A stretch of DNA of 64,000 nt from Actinomycetota bacterium (GTDB lineage: Bacteria > Actinomycetota > Actinomycetes > S36-B12). Shown here in pieces: positions 33,599 to 40,613 of this stretch. The position numbers and the translations under genes were made by a program. Each line of letters opens with the position of its first letter. Position 1 is the stretch's first letter. The notes beneath the pieces were generated by a model. It was not told where the DNA came from, did no database searches, and worked only from the letters and a program-made list of their open reading frames with translations. The stretch is from contig VGCC01000006.1 of assembly GCA_016870195.1 (NCBI GenBank), positions 1-64,000 on the forward strand, read 5' to 3'.

Positions 33599-34852
33599 AT
33601 GTCTGTCGCAACCGAAGCTCCCTCCGTCGGCGCAGCCCGTGCCCTCAAGTGTCGTGAATGTTCGACACTCTTCCCGCTCGATGCCAGTTTCGCGTGTTCC
33701 GAGTGCTTCGGCCCGCTCGAGGTGGACTACGACCTGAGCGTCATCACACGGGAGCAGATTGAATCCGGTCCCGCGTCCATGTGGCGCTATGAGGCGTTGC
33801 TCCCCGTGGCACCGGGTGCGGCCACGCGGCCGGGTCTGAATCCGGGACTTTCGCGACTCGTCCCCGCTTACAACCTCGCGCGGGCGCTGGGGGCTCGCGC
33901 AGTGTGGGTCAAGGATGATTCCGGAAACCCGACCCACTCCTTCAAGGACCGCGTGGTCGGGGTCGCCCTGGAGAACGCGCGTCGTCTCGGTTTCGAGGTG
34001 CTCTCGTGCGCTTCGACCGGGAACCTTGCCAACGCGGTTGCCGCGGCAGCCGCACGCGCCGGCATCGACTCCGTGGTCTTCACGCCGTCGAACCTCGAGG
34101 CCGGCAAGCTCGTCACCACGGCCGTCTACGGGGGAACGCTGGTTGCGGTGCAGGGCAGTTACGACGACGTCAACCGACTGTGCACGGAGGTAGCCGCGCA
34201 GCACCCCTGGGGATTCGTGAACGTCAACTTACGGCCCTACTACGCCGAAGGAAGTAAGACGGTCGGCTTCGAGATCGCCGAGCAGTTGGGCTGGCGACTC
34301 CCCGATGCAATTGTCGCACCGGTGGCGTCGGGCTCGCTTCTGACGAAGGTGGACAAGGCCTTCCGTGAGTTCATCGATCACGGTCTCGTGGACCGGCGGG
34401 CGTACCGGGTGTTCGGGGCGCAGGCCACCGGATGCTCGCCCGTCTCCCATGCATTCCGCGAGGGACACGACGTCGTACGTCCAGTGAAACCCGACACCAT
34501 CGCCAAGTCACTCGCGATCGGGAATCCCGCTGATGGTCCCTACGCCCTCGACGTCGTCCGCCGCACGGGCGGCGCAATCGCCGATGTCAGCGATGCCGAG
34601 ATCGTCGACGGGATCCGTCTGCTCGCTTCCACCGAGGGAATCTTCGCGGAGACGGCGGGGGGAGTCGTGGTCGCCACCTACCGTGCCCTGCTCGCCCAGG
34701 GTCTGATCGACCCGGATGAAGAGGTCGTGCTGCTCAACACCGGTGACGGGCTCAAGACACTCGATGCCGTCGCACCGGTATGCCCGCCCACCCTCACCGT
34801 CACGCCGGGTTTCGATGCGTTCGAGGCCGCGTATGCGGAGCTTCGGCCATGA
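33599..34852 (+). CDS. Threonine-synthase-like PLP enzyme under SAM riboswitch control
   Basis: 417-residue fold-type II PLP enzyme of the threonine synthase family. The PLP Lys is Lys116 in THSFKDRVVG, and SCASTGNLANAVAA is the phosphate/PLP-binding loop. Residues 18-36 form a small zinc ribbon (Cys18, 21, 33, 36). A second, canonical thrC exists at 60188-61243, and this copy alone has a SAM-I riboswitch and a diglycine-ended carrier protein overlapping its 3' end by 4 nt. Known parallels are thiocarboxylated carrier proteins that feed sulfur to PLP enzymes (CysO-CysM; HcyD-type systems). The likely reaction is replacement of the phosphate of O-phosphohomoserine by sulfide from the carrier, forming homocysteine. 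That is inference; threonine synthesis remains possible. Confidence 0.75.
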   Translation: MSVATEAPSVGAARALKCRECSTLFPLDASFACSECFGPLEVDYDLSVITREQIESGPASMWRYEALLPVAPGAATRPGLNPGLSRLVPAYNLARALGARAVWVKDDSGNPTHSFKDRVVGVALENARRLGFEVLSCASTGNLANAVAAAAARAGIDSVVFTPSNLEAGKLVTTAVYGGTLVAVQGSYDDVNRLCTEVAAQHPWGFVNVNLRPYYAEGSKTVGFEIAEQLGWRLPDAIVAPVASGSLLTKVDKAFREFIDHGLVDRRAYRVFGAQATGCSPVSHAFREGHDVVRPVKPDTIAKSLAIGNPADGPYALDVVRRTGGAIADVSDAEIVDGIRLLASTEGIFAETAGGVVVATYRALLAQGLIDPDEEVVLLNTGDGLKTLDAVAPVCPPTLTVTPGFDAFEAAYAELRP

Positions 34853-35124
34853 GTGCGACGGTGCGGATCCCGACGATCCTTCGCACGTACACCGACGGCG
34901 CCGCCGAAGTGACCGTCGACGGCGCGACACTGGGTGACGTCATCTCCGACCTGGACTCGCGCTACGGAGGCATTGCCCCACGTGTCCTCGACGACCAGGG
35001 GCAGCTCAGGCGCTTCGTCAACGTCTACGTCGACGACGACGACGTGCGCTTCCTGGAAGGACTGGCCACACCCGTTCGAGACGGGGCGAGTATTTCGATT
35101 ATTCCGGCGGTCGCCGGCGGCTGA
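34849..35124 (+). CDS. MoaD/ThiS-family sulfur-carrier-like protein
   Basis: 91-residue ubiquitin-like protein ending in AVAGG. The C-terminal diglycine is the site where MoaD, ThiS and CysO are adenylated and thiocarboxylated. VNVYVDDDDVRFLEGLATPVRDGASISIIPAVAGG is typical of the CysO branch. ATG 34849 overlaps the stop of the PLP enzyme by 4 nt, so the two are made together under the SAM riboswitch. An activating E1-like MoeB/ThiF enzyme is not in the window. Expected role: sulfur donor to the upstream enzyme. Confidence 0.82.
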   Translation: MSATVRIPTILRTYTDGAAEVTVDGATLGDVISDLDSRYGGIAPRVLDDQGQLRRFVNVYVDDDDVRFLEGLATPVRDGASISIIPAVAGG

Positions 35125-35127
35125 CGC

Positions 35128-35382
35128 CTAGACGTTCGAACGGGCGCGCAACCGAGCATTACGGCGCTTGAGCGCTCGGCGCTCGTCCTCGCTGAGGCCA
35201 CCCCAGACACCGGAATCTTGGCCCGTCTCGAGGGCCCACCGGAGGCATTCGTCGACCACCGGGCAGCGCCGGCATACGGCCTTGGCCTCCTCGATCTGCA
35301 CGAGGGCCGGACCGGTATTGCCGATCGGGAAGAACAACTCCGGATCTTCGTCACGGCAGGCAGCCTCATGGCGCCAGTCCAT
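35128..35382 (-). CDS. whiB1: WhiB1 iron-sulfur transcription factor
   Basis: 84-residue WhiB-like regulator with a NO-sensitive [4Fe-4S] cluster. The four ligands Cys9, Cys37, Cys40 and Cys46 have the spacing of WhiB1, and GVWGG near residue 57 is the beta-turn that contacts the sigma factor. The basic tail SEDERRALKRRNARLRA is the DNA-binding part. ATG 35382 begins MDWRHEAAC as in mycobacterial WhiB1, and a GGAG-type site precedes it. WhiB1 acts with the principal sigma factor. Two CRP-like sites lie upstream, as in M. tuberculosis. Confidence 0.93.
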   Translation of the reverse strand: MDWRHEAACRDEDPELFFPIGNTGPALVQIEEAKAVCRRCPVVDECLRWALETGQDSGVWGGLSEDERRALKRRNARLRARSNV

Positions 35383-35536
35383 GCTTCTCCACTCCATACT
35401 GCGACGCGGCGGGGTCCCCGACGCTTGTGATCGTGTTCACGTGCGACCCGCTGAGGGGGGCCGGAGGGTCTCTCGCGGTGATCCCCGGAGGAAGTCAGTC
35501 GCACGATCCGACGTTGGTCTCCCCAAGGGTCGCAGG

Positions 35537-35600
35537 TTGTGGGGGTATTCACAAGCACAACCAACCGGATACCGGCGCGAATCTTGTCACTTTGATCACA
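35537..35600. promoter_or_regulatory. Two CRP-like binding sites upstream of whiB1
   Basis: Site 1, 35537-35554: TTGTG-N8-CACAA, a perfect 5-bp palindrome, core TGTGG-N6-TCACA with one mismatch to TGTGA-N6-TCACA. Site 2, 35585-35600: TGTCA-N6-TCACA, also one mismatch. Their centres are 47 bp apart. In M. tuberculosis the whiB1 promoter is controlled by CRP through two such sites; here they lie 155-220 bp before the start codon. Confidence 0.5.
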
Positions 35601-35642
35601 TCTGGTCTATTTGCCCGATTCAGCCCAGACAGAACGGACCGG

Positions 35643-36620
35643 TCAGCAGACAACCTGGATGGCGTCCGGGCGGGCCAGGAATCGGACCCCCGTGACCGAG
35701 CCGACGCTCTCCCCATCCGCCTGCATCGGCACCTCCCGGGAGGCAGCCACCTCGAACTCGGCGACGTCATGCCAGGTCAGCAGGCCACGGCTCGGGAGCA
35801 GCCCAGGGGTTCGCAGCACCATGCGCCGGGCGGCCCGGGCGGTTGCCCAGGGGCCGAGGGACTTCATTGCGAACAGGTCCAGGCCGGTCTCGAAGCTCGC
35901 CCATGGGTTCGGGTCGATTGGCCAGGGTCCGAAGTAGGTCCAGGGGGCGGTGTTCTGCACCAGGCACATGAGGACCGCTCGCACCGGGGTCATCCCCGGC
36001 CGGCTGAGGGTCAACGCAGGTGTGTTCCGATCGATGCGGGTGAGCAATTCGCGCACCGTCGTGGTCAGATAGCGCATCGGCGTTGCCGAACGTCCGCGCA
36101 TGCGCTGCTGATCCACTGATTCGATGATCTGCGCGTCGATGCCGATTCCGGCATTGACCGCGAACCAGCGATCCTCCCTAACTGATGGTCGTTCAATCCG
36201 AGCCATGCCCAGCCCAATGCCGCGGCACCGCCCGTTGCGTATTCCTCGCAGGATCAAACCCGTTGCCTCGACCGGATCGGTGGGTATGCCGAGTGCGCGG
36301 GCGAATACGTTCGCGCTGCCGCCGGGGATGGGAGCGATGCGGGGGACGGGTCCTTCCATGTCCGGCTCGAGCAGACCGTTGATCACCTCGTTGATCAAAC
36401 CGTCGCCGCCCAGAGTCATCACCACGTCCAGGTGACGGCTGCGGGCATCGCGGGCGATCGTGACCGCGTGACCCCGATGAGTGGTGAAGGTGACGTCCAG
36501 GTCGAGTTCATGTGACGCGGCTTGGACGATGACGTCGGTGGTCAAGGGGGAAGTCGTGGTGGCGTGCGGATTTACGATGAGGACCCCGCGCACAACGCCC
36601 AGGCTAGTTCGCTCGACCAC
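35643..36620 (-). CDS. Diacylglycerol kinase-like lipid kinase
   Basis: 325-residue protein of the diacylglycerol/sphingosine kinase catalytic family. VLIVNPHATTTSP opens the nucleotide-binding domain, TLGGDGLINEVINGLL near residue 70 is the conserved glycine loop, and IPGGSANVFARALG is the third conserved block. Bacterial members phosphorylate lipids (DgkB type) or synthesise phosphatidylinositol mannoside or antibiotic precursors. Start GTG 36620; the start of the divergent membrane-protein gene is only 20 bp away. It is followed on the same strand, after 260 bp, by whiB1. Confidence 0.8.
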   Translation of the reverse strand: MVERTSLGVVRGVLIVNPHATTTSPLTTDVIVQAASHELDLDVTFTTHRGHAVTIARDARSRHLDVVMTLGGDGLINEVINGLLEPDMEGPVPRIAPIPGGSANVFARALGIPTDPVEATGLILRGIRNGRCRGIGLGMARIERPSVREDRWFAVNAGIGIDAQIIESVDQQRMRGRSATPMRYLTTTVRELLTRIDRNTPALTLSRPGMTPVRAVLMCLVQNTAPWTYFGPWPIDPNPWASFETGLDLFAMKSLGPWATARAARRMVLRTPGLLPSRGLLTWHDVAEFEVAASREVPMQADGESVGSVTGVRFLARPDAIQVVC

Positions 36621-36640
36621 GGGAGTCCTACCCTCGGGGG

Positions 36641-37033
36641 ATGCTGACGCGAGTGCTCGCCATGGTGGCCGGATTGGAGGGACTGACCCTCCTTGTCTAC
36701 GCCGTGGTCGACATCGTCGTCGTGATCAGGGCCGGACTGACCGGCCCGGAGGAAGTGTCCAATCCGGTTGCGTTCGGAATGCAGGTAGTGATCTTCGTTG
36801 CGCTGGGAGCAGGGCTCCAGGTCCTCGCGCGCGGGTGGTGGAGCTGCCGTCGATGGGTCCGCGGGCCCTTCATCCTGGCGCAGTTGCTCGGATTGGTCGT
36901 CGGAGTCCCACTGCTGCAATCCACCGCGCCGCTGGTGGGCGGGGTGATCGTGGCTATCACCTTCGTGTCCCTCGTGGTCTGCCTTCTTCCCCCGGTGACG
37001 CGTGCTCTCCTGGGAGATCAGGCGGCGATGTAG
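36641..37033 (+). CDS. Uncharacterised four-span membrane protein
   Basis: 130-residue membrane protein with four hydrophobic spans: VLAMVAGLEGLTLLVYAVVDIVVVI, VAFGMQVVIFVALGAGLQVLA, PFILAQLLGLVVGVPLLQ and VGGVIVAITFVSLVVCLLPP. No family is recognised. ATG 36641 lies 6 nt after TACCCT (36629-36634) in a leaderless arrangement. Its end overlaps the sigma factor gene by 16 bp on the opposite strand. Confidence 0.65.
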   Translation: MLTRVLAMVAGLEGLTLLVYAVVDIVVVIRAGLTGPEEVSNPVAFGMQVVIFVALGAGLQVLARGWWSCRRWVRGPFILAQLLGLVVGVPLLQSTAPLVGGVIVAITFVSLVVCLLPPVTRALLGDQAAM

Positions 37034-37743
37034 GCATCTCCGAGGGAGTCGCGCAGTTTCGCCAACGCGATGCGCTGCAGCCGTGAGACATGCATTTGTG
37101 AAATACCCAGCTGCTCGGCCACCGCAGACTGACTCAGTTCATCGAAGTAGCGAAGGGTGAGAATCTGTCGCTCCCGCTCGGGGAGATTGGCGAGCGCTCG
37201 TCCGACGCTCTGCCAGTAATCGACCGCATCGGTCCCGTCTTCGACACGGGGTTCTCGGATCGGTGTGATGTCATCCAGGGAATCCGGATGTTGGTGTTCC
37301 AGCGTCTCGAGAACTCTCTCCTCCGTGATCCCGGTGAAGGCCGACAACTCCGCCACAGTGGGATACCGGTTGAGCGAGGCATGGAGTGCCTCCGTTGCCT
37401 CCAGCACCGTGGCGCGAGCCGCGTGCACACTGCGGGGCGCCCGGATCGTGGACGTCTCGTCACGGAGGTGGCGACGGACCTCGCCCAGAATGTGGGGTGC
37501 GGCATAGGAGGCAAAAGCCGCCCCGTGCTCCGGGTCGTATCCGTCGACGGCTGCAATGAGCCCCACTGTTCCGGCTTGGAGGATGTCGTCTCTGTCGATG
37601 CCCGCCCGGGTGTACCGGCGGCAGAGATGGCGCAGGAGTGGTTCATGCATCACGATCAGTTCGTCCCGAACGTTGGATGCGCGTGCCGGTGGTGTGGAGG
37701 GATCGTTGAGCTCAACGAAGAGTGCCTTCTCATGTTCCCCCAT
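37018..37743 (-). CDS. SigF/SigB-type sigma factor
   Basis: 241-residue group 3 sigma-70 factor. Region 2 contains HLCRRYTRAGIDRDDILQAGTVGLIAAVDGYDPEHGAAFASYAAPHILGE, region 3 TVAELSAFTGITEERVLE, and region 4 LPERERQILTLRYFDELSQSAVAEQLGISQMHVSRLQR. The closest type is SigB/SigF/SigG, general stress or sporulation-like factors of actinobacteria. It follows an RsbW-like gene (14-bp gap) and is probably cotranscribed with it and the GNAT gene. Its target promoters cannot be deduced. Confidence 0.85.
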   Translation of the reverse strand: MGEHEKALFVELNDPSTPPARASNVRDELIVMHEPLLRHLCRRYTRAGIDRDDILQAGTVGLIAAVDGYDPEHGAAFASYAAPHILGEVRRHLRDETSTIRAPRSVHAARATVLEATEALHASLNRYPTVAELSAFTGITEERVLETLEHQHPDSLDDITPIREPRVEDGTDAVDYWQSVGRALANLPERERQILTLRYFDELSQSAVAEQLGISQMHVSRLQRIALAKLRDSLGDAYIAA

Positions 37744-37757
37744 GGACTACTCGAATC

Positions 37758-38135
37758 TCAGGTGACCGAGGCGTCCACGTTGAGCGCGAAGTGAACCGTG
37801 GTTCGCCCGTCTTCGCGGTGAAGCTTGGTCTCGTGGGTCATTCCGCAGAGCACTCGCCAGGCCAGACCGGAGGTGACGTTCGATTCATCGTCCTCGTCGT
37901 GCGGAACACTCACCCGGGCGCGAAACCCCTCGGCGGTGGCGTTCAGGGTGCAGGTGATGGTCGACTCGGGTGGGGCGACGGAGATCGCGATGGTCAGAGC
38001 CTCATCCAGGGCGTGCTTGGCGTCATCGATCGCGTCCACCGTGAGATTGAACCTCGCACACATTGCCCCAGCCAGAGCGCGCATCTCCGGGATGCACGAC
38101 GGGTCAGCGGGGAATTCGATCCTTGTGTCGGTCAT
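37758..38135 (-). CDS. RsbW-like anti-sigma factor with a degenerate ATP site
   Basis: 125-residue GHKL-fold protein in the anti-sigma position before the SigF-type gene. The N-box region reads DEALTIAISVAPPESTITC, lacking the Asn that binds Mg in kinases such as RsbW. No G1 DxGxG motif is present. The second half (GFRARVSVPHDEDD...GLAWRVLCGM) fits divergent actinobacterial anti-sigma regulatory factors. It would bind the adjacent sigma factor but probably cannot phosphorylate an anti-anti-sigma factor. ATG 38135 overlaps the GNAT stop (ATGA). A separate anti-anti-sigma factor is not in the window. Confidence 0.7.
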   Translation of the reverse strand: MTDTRIEFPADPSCIPEMRALAGAMCARFNLTVDAIDDAKHALDEALTIAISVAPPESTITCTLNATAEGFRARVSVPHDEDDESNVTSGLAWRVLCGMTHETKLHREDGRTTVHFALNVDASVT

Positions 38136-38620
38136 GACTCCTCCTCTGCCAGGTTTCGGAGAGCATCCCCCGTGACCCGATGCACCGTCCACTCTGTCAT
38201 GGGGATCGCCCCCACGCTCTCGTAGAAGTCCCACGCAGGCCTGTTCCAGTTAAGGACCCACCACTCGAGGCGTCCGTACCCACGCTCATCGCAGATCCGC
38301 GCAAGTTCGACCAGGAGTCGCTTGCCGATTCCCTGACCGCGGAACTCCGGGCGCACGTACAGGTCCTCCAGGTAGACACCGTGACGGCCCAGCCAGGTCG
38401 AGAAATTTCGGAACCAGAGCGCAAACCCCACGGTCGAGCCCTCGGTCTCGGCGATCAACGCGAAGACGGCGGGCTGTTCGCAAAAGAGGGATTCGTGAAG
38501 AAGTGCCTCCGTCGCGATGACAGCCTCGGGTTCGCGCTCGTACTCGGCCAATTCCCGGATCATCGCCAGGATCTGGGGCACGTCGTCGGGACGGGCGTGG
38601 CGAACCGAGGACGACGTCAT
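38132..38620 (-). CDS. GNAT-family acetyltransferase
   Basis: 162-residue Gcn5-related N-acetyltransferase. The acetyl-CoA-binding signature VYLEDLYVRPEFRGQGIGKRLLVELARIC lies near residues 84-112, and the terminal WAFYESVG-like block is present as AWDFYESVGA. It resembles polyamine/thialysine-type acetyltransferases (SAT-like), but the substrate is not clear. ATG 38620 lies 6 nt after TACGCT (minus strand). First gene of GNAT-rsbW-sigF. Confidence 0.8.
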   Translation of the reverse strand: MTSSSVRHARPDDVPQILAMIRELAEYEREPEAVIATEALLHESLFCEQPAVFALIAETEGSTVGFALWFRNFSTWLGRHGVYLEDLYVRPEFRGQGIGKRLLVELARICDERGYGRLEWWVLNWNRPAWDFYESVGAIPMTEWTVHRVTGDALRNLAEEES

Positions 38621-38643
38621 CGCCACAGCGTAGGCGGATATGA

Positions 38644-38673
38644 CGAAGTCCCGCGGCGTACCGCGGGACTTCG
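38644..38673 (-). terminator. Terminator after sodN
   Basis: CGAAGTCCCGCGG (38644-38656) and CCGCGGGACTTCG (38661-38673) form a 13-bp perfect stem with a CGTA loop. It ends the sodN transcript 8 nt beyond the stop, before the GNAT gene on the same strand. Confidence 0.8.
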
Positions 38674-38681
38674 TAGACGCG

Positions 38682-39083
38682 CTAGGCCTTCTTGGTCTCC
38701 CAGAAGATCGCAGCGATCTCGTCGATCTTCGCCAGGAGTTCATCTGCCACGGCCGGATCGAGTGAACCCTTGGTTCCGCCAGCACCCGCCAACTTGGTGG
38801 CCTGGTTGAACAGGTCGTTGAGTTGCGGGTACTTCTCGAAGTGCGGAGGCTTGAAGTAGTCGGTCCAGAGCACCCAGAGGTGGTCCTTCACCAATTGGGA
38901 GCGCTGCTCCTTGATGGATACCGCACGCGCCTTGAACTCGGGGTCATCGGATGCGTGGTACTTCGTCATGCAGGCCTTGACCGATTCAGCTTCGATGCGG
39001 GCCTGGGCGGGATCGTAAATACCGCAGGGGAGATCGCAGTGGGCGTAGGCCGACTGCGCGGGAGCGAACATGTCACGGATCAT
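38682..39083 (-). CDS. sodN: Nickel superoxide dismutase
   Basis: 133-residue precursor of the Ni-dependent SOD, which removes superoxide. The mature enzyme starts at His15: residues 15-21 are HCDLPCG, where the Ni hook uses His15, Cys16 and Cys20 (mature numbering 1, 2, 6). The 14-residue propeptide MIRDMFAPAQSAYA must be removed before nickel binding, normally by SodX. Length after cleavage is 119, close to Streptomyces SodN. AGGAGG precedes ATG 39083 by 7 nt. Transcribed away from sodX. Confidence 0.95.
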   Translation of the reverse strand: MIRDMFAPAQSAYAHCDLPCGIYDPAQARIEAESVKACMTKYHASDDPEFKARAVSIKEQRSQLVKDHLWVLWTDYFKPPHFEKYPQLNDLFNQATKLAGAGGTKGSLDPAVADELLAKIDEIAAIFWETKKA

Positions 39084-39159
39084 CGGGAACCCTCCTGGGA
39101 ACGAGTGTCCTACGAGCCTACTGAGCCTTGGTGGGTACACAACCGGGCAGGATGCGGTG

Positions 39160-39459
39160 ATGGGCTCGTGGACGACGGTGCGGATCATCGGGCCGTCCAT
39201 GGAGCCGGCCCTCCGCAGTGGAGACTGGTGGGTGGTGCGACCCGCCCGTCGAGTCCGCATCGGTCACGTGGTGGCGGCCCGCCATCCAGAGCGCCCGGAT
39301 CTCGTCGTCGTGAAGCGCGTGGTGCGCCGCGAGGGGAGTGGGTGGTGGCTCGAGGGCGACAACGCGGGCGCCAGCGATGACAGCCGCGCTTTCGGGGAAG
39401 TGGGGGAGGAGTCGATCCTAGGAGTCCTGTGGTGGCGGTACCGGAGAGCGCGCCCATAG
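39160..39459 (+). CDS. sodX: Nickel SOD maturation peptidase (S26 signal peptidase-like)
   Basis: 99-residue S26-family peptidase that cuts the SodN propeptide. GPSMEPALRSGDWWVV near residues 9-24 carries the nucleophile Ser, and VVVKRVVRREG the general-base Lys. There is no transmembrane anchor, as in other SodX. ATG 39160 is preferred; GTG 39157 is adjacent. Divergent from sodN, 76 bp apart. Confidence 0.85.
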   Translation: MGSWTTVRIIGPSMEPALRSGDWWVVRPARRVRIGHVVAARHPERPDLVVVKRVVRREGSGWWLEGDNAGASDDSRAFGEVGEESILGVLWWRYRRARP

Positions 39460-39467
39460 GGTGAACC

Positions 39468-40433
39468 ATGCTCGCCGCCTACGCCGCATGTGTGAATCGA
39501 GATGCACCACTCACCTGCCTCCGTGTCGGCGACGTTGAACCCGGTGCGACTCCGGTGGAATGGGTCGACGTCCATGTGCGGGCAGCATCCCTGAATCATC
39601 ACGACATCTGGGCGCTGCGCGGCCAGGCACTGCCCGCCGATCGCACACCGATGATCCTCGGTTCCGATGCCGCGGGAGTGACCGCCGATGGGCGCGAGGT
39701 GATCGTGCACGCGGTGATCGGTGACGCCGGTGCCCGGGGGGACGAGACTCTCGATACGCGTCGGAGCCTGCTCAGCGAGATCTATCCGGGAACGATCGCC
39801 CAGATCGTGCGCGTCCCCGCGGGGAACCTGATCGACAAGCCGGCGGAGTTGACGTTCGCCGAGGCAGCGTGCCTGCCCACCGCATGGCTCACCGCCTACC
39901 GGATGATCGCGGGCAAGTCTCAGACAGGTCCGGGAGACACCCTGCTCGTCCAGGGCGCGGGCGGGGGTGTCTCCTCTGCTGCCATCGTGCTCGGCCGTGC
40001 CCTCGGAAGGCGTGTCTGGGTCACATCCCGGTCCGAGCGCAAACGTGACTGGGCACTCAACCTCGGTGCGGATGCCGCCTTCGAGCCGGGTGCGCGCCTA
40101 CCGGAGAAGGTCGATGCGGTCATCGAGACCGTTGGTGAGGCGACCTGGGATCACTCGTTGCGATCCCTTCGACCAGGGGGAACGATCGTGGTCTCCGGCG
40201 CCACCTCGGGCCCGAACCCACCGGCAGACCTCAACCGGGTCTTCTTCCTGCAGCTGTCCATCGTCGGTTCCACCATGGGCACCAGGGAGGACCTGGTGGA
40301 TCTGGTGGAGTTGTTGCGTACCTCCGGTGCGCGGCCCGTCATCGATTCGGAGTTGCCGCTTGCATCAATCGCGGAGGGCTTCGCGGCGATGGAGCGGGGC
40401 GATGTCCTCGGGAAGATCGTCGCCCTGGTCTGA
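39468..40433 (+). CDS. Zinc-independent MDR quinone-oxidoreductase family protein
   Basis: 321-residue medium-chain reductase. GGVSSAAIVLGRALGRRVWVTSR is the NADPH-binding Rossmann segment, preceded by the catalytic-domain start VHVRAASLNHHDIWALRG. DTLLVQGAGGGVSS places the glycine-rich loop near residue 170. No zinc ligand set is seen (GHE motif absent), so it is a quinone- or enoyl-type reductase. ATG 39468 lies 5 nt after TAGGGT. It ends 1 bp before the DUF6104 gene on the other strand. Confidence 0.83.
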   Translation: MLAAYAACVNRDAPLTCLRVGDVEPGATPVEWVDVHVRAASLNHHDIWALRGQALPADRTPMILGSDAAGVTADGREVIVHAVIGDAGARGDETLDTRRSLLSEIYPGTIAQIVRVPAGNLIDKPAELTFAEAACLPTAWLTAYRMIAGKSQTGPGDTLLVQGAGGGVSSAAIVLGRALGRRVWVTSRSERKRDWALNLGADAAFEPGARLPEKVDAVIETVGEATWDHSLRSLRPGGTIVVSGATSGPNPPADLNRVFFLQLSIVGSTMGTREDLVDLVELLRTSGARPVIDSELPLASIAEGFAAMERGDVLGKIVALV

Positions 40434-40434
40434 C

Positions 40435-40611
40435 TCAGTCGTCCGTGGCGTCAAGTCGAGCCAGCCTCGTGGCAAGCCGCTCGATCGCGATCTCGAAATC
40501 CGGGTTATCGTCCACGAACTGGCGCATCTGCTCGGCGAGCCAGGCGAACGTGACCTCTTCGTCACCGCGTCGGTCGGCGAGCTCTTCGATACCGCGATCG
40601 GTGAAGTACAT
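40435..40611 (-). CDS. DUF6104 small protein
   Basis: 58-residue acidic protein MYFTDRGIEELADRRGDEEV... continuing TFAWLAEQMRQFVDDNPDFEI. This is the conserved actinobacterial DUF6104 type, usually found next to the 2-oxoglutarate dehydrogenase-like gene. It starts 2 nt after the kgd stop, so it is translated as part of the kgd transcript. Function unknown; a small helical partner of Kgd is an inference from the constant neighbourhood. Confidence 0.85.
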   Translation of the reverse strand: MYFTDRGIEELADRRGDEEVTFAWLAEQMRQFVDDNPDFEIAIERLATRLARLDATDD

Positions 40612-40613
40612 CG

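Noticed and set aside
33599..34852. Calling this gene simply thrC.
   Set aside because: A canonical thrC is in the hom-thrB operon, and the SAM riboswitch plus carrier protein argue for a methionine role.
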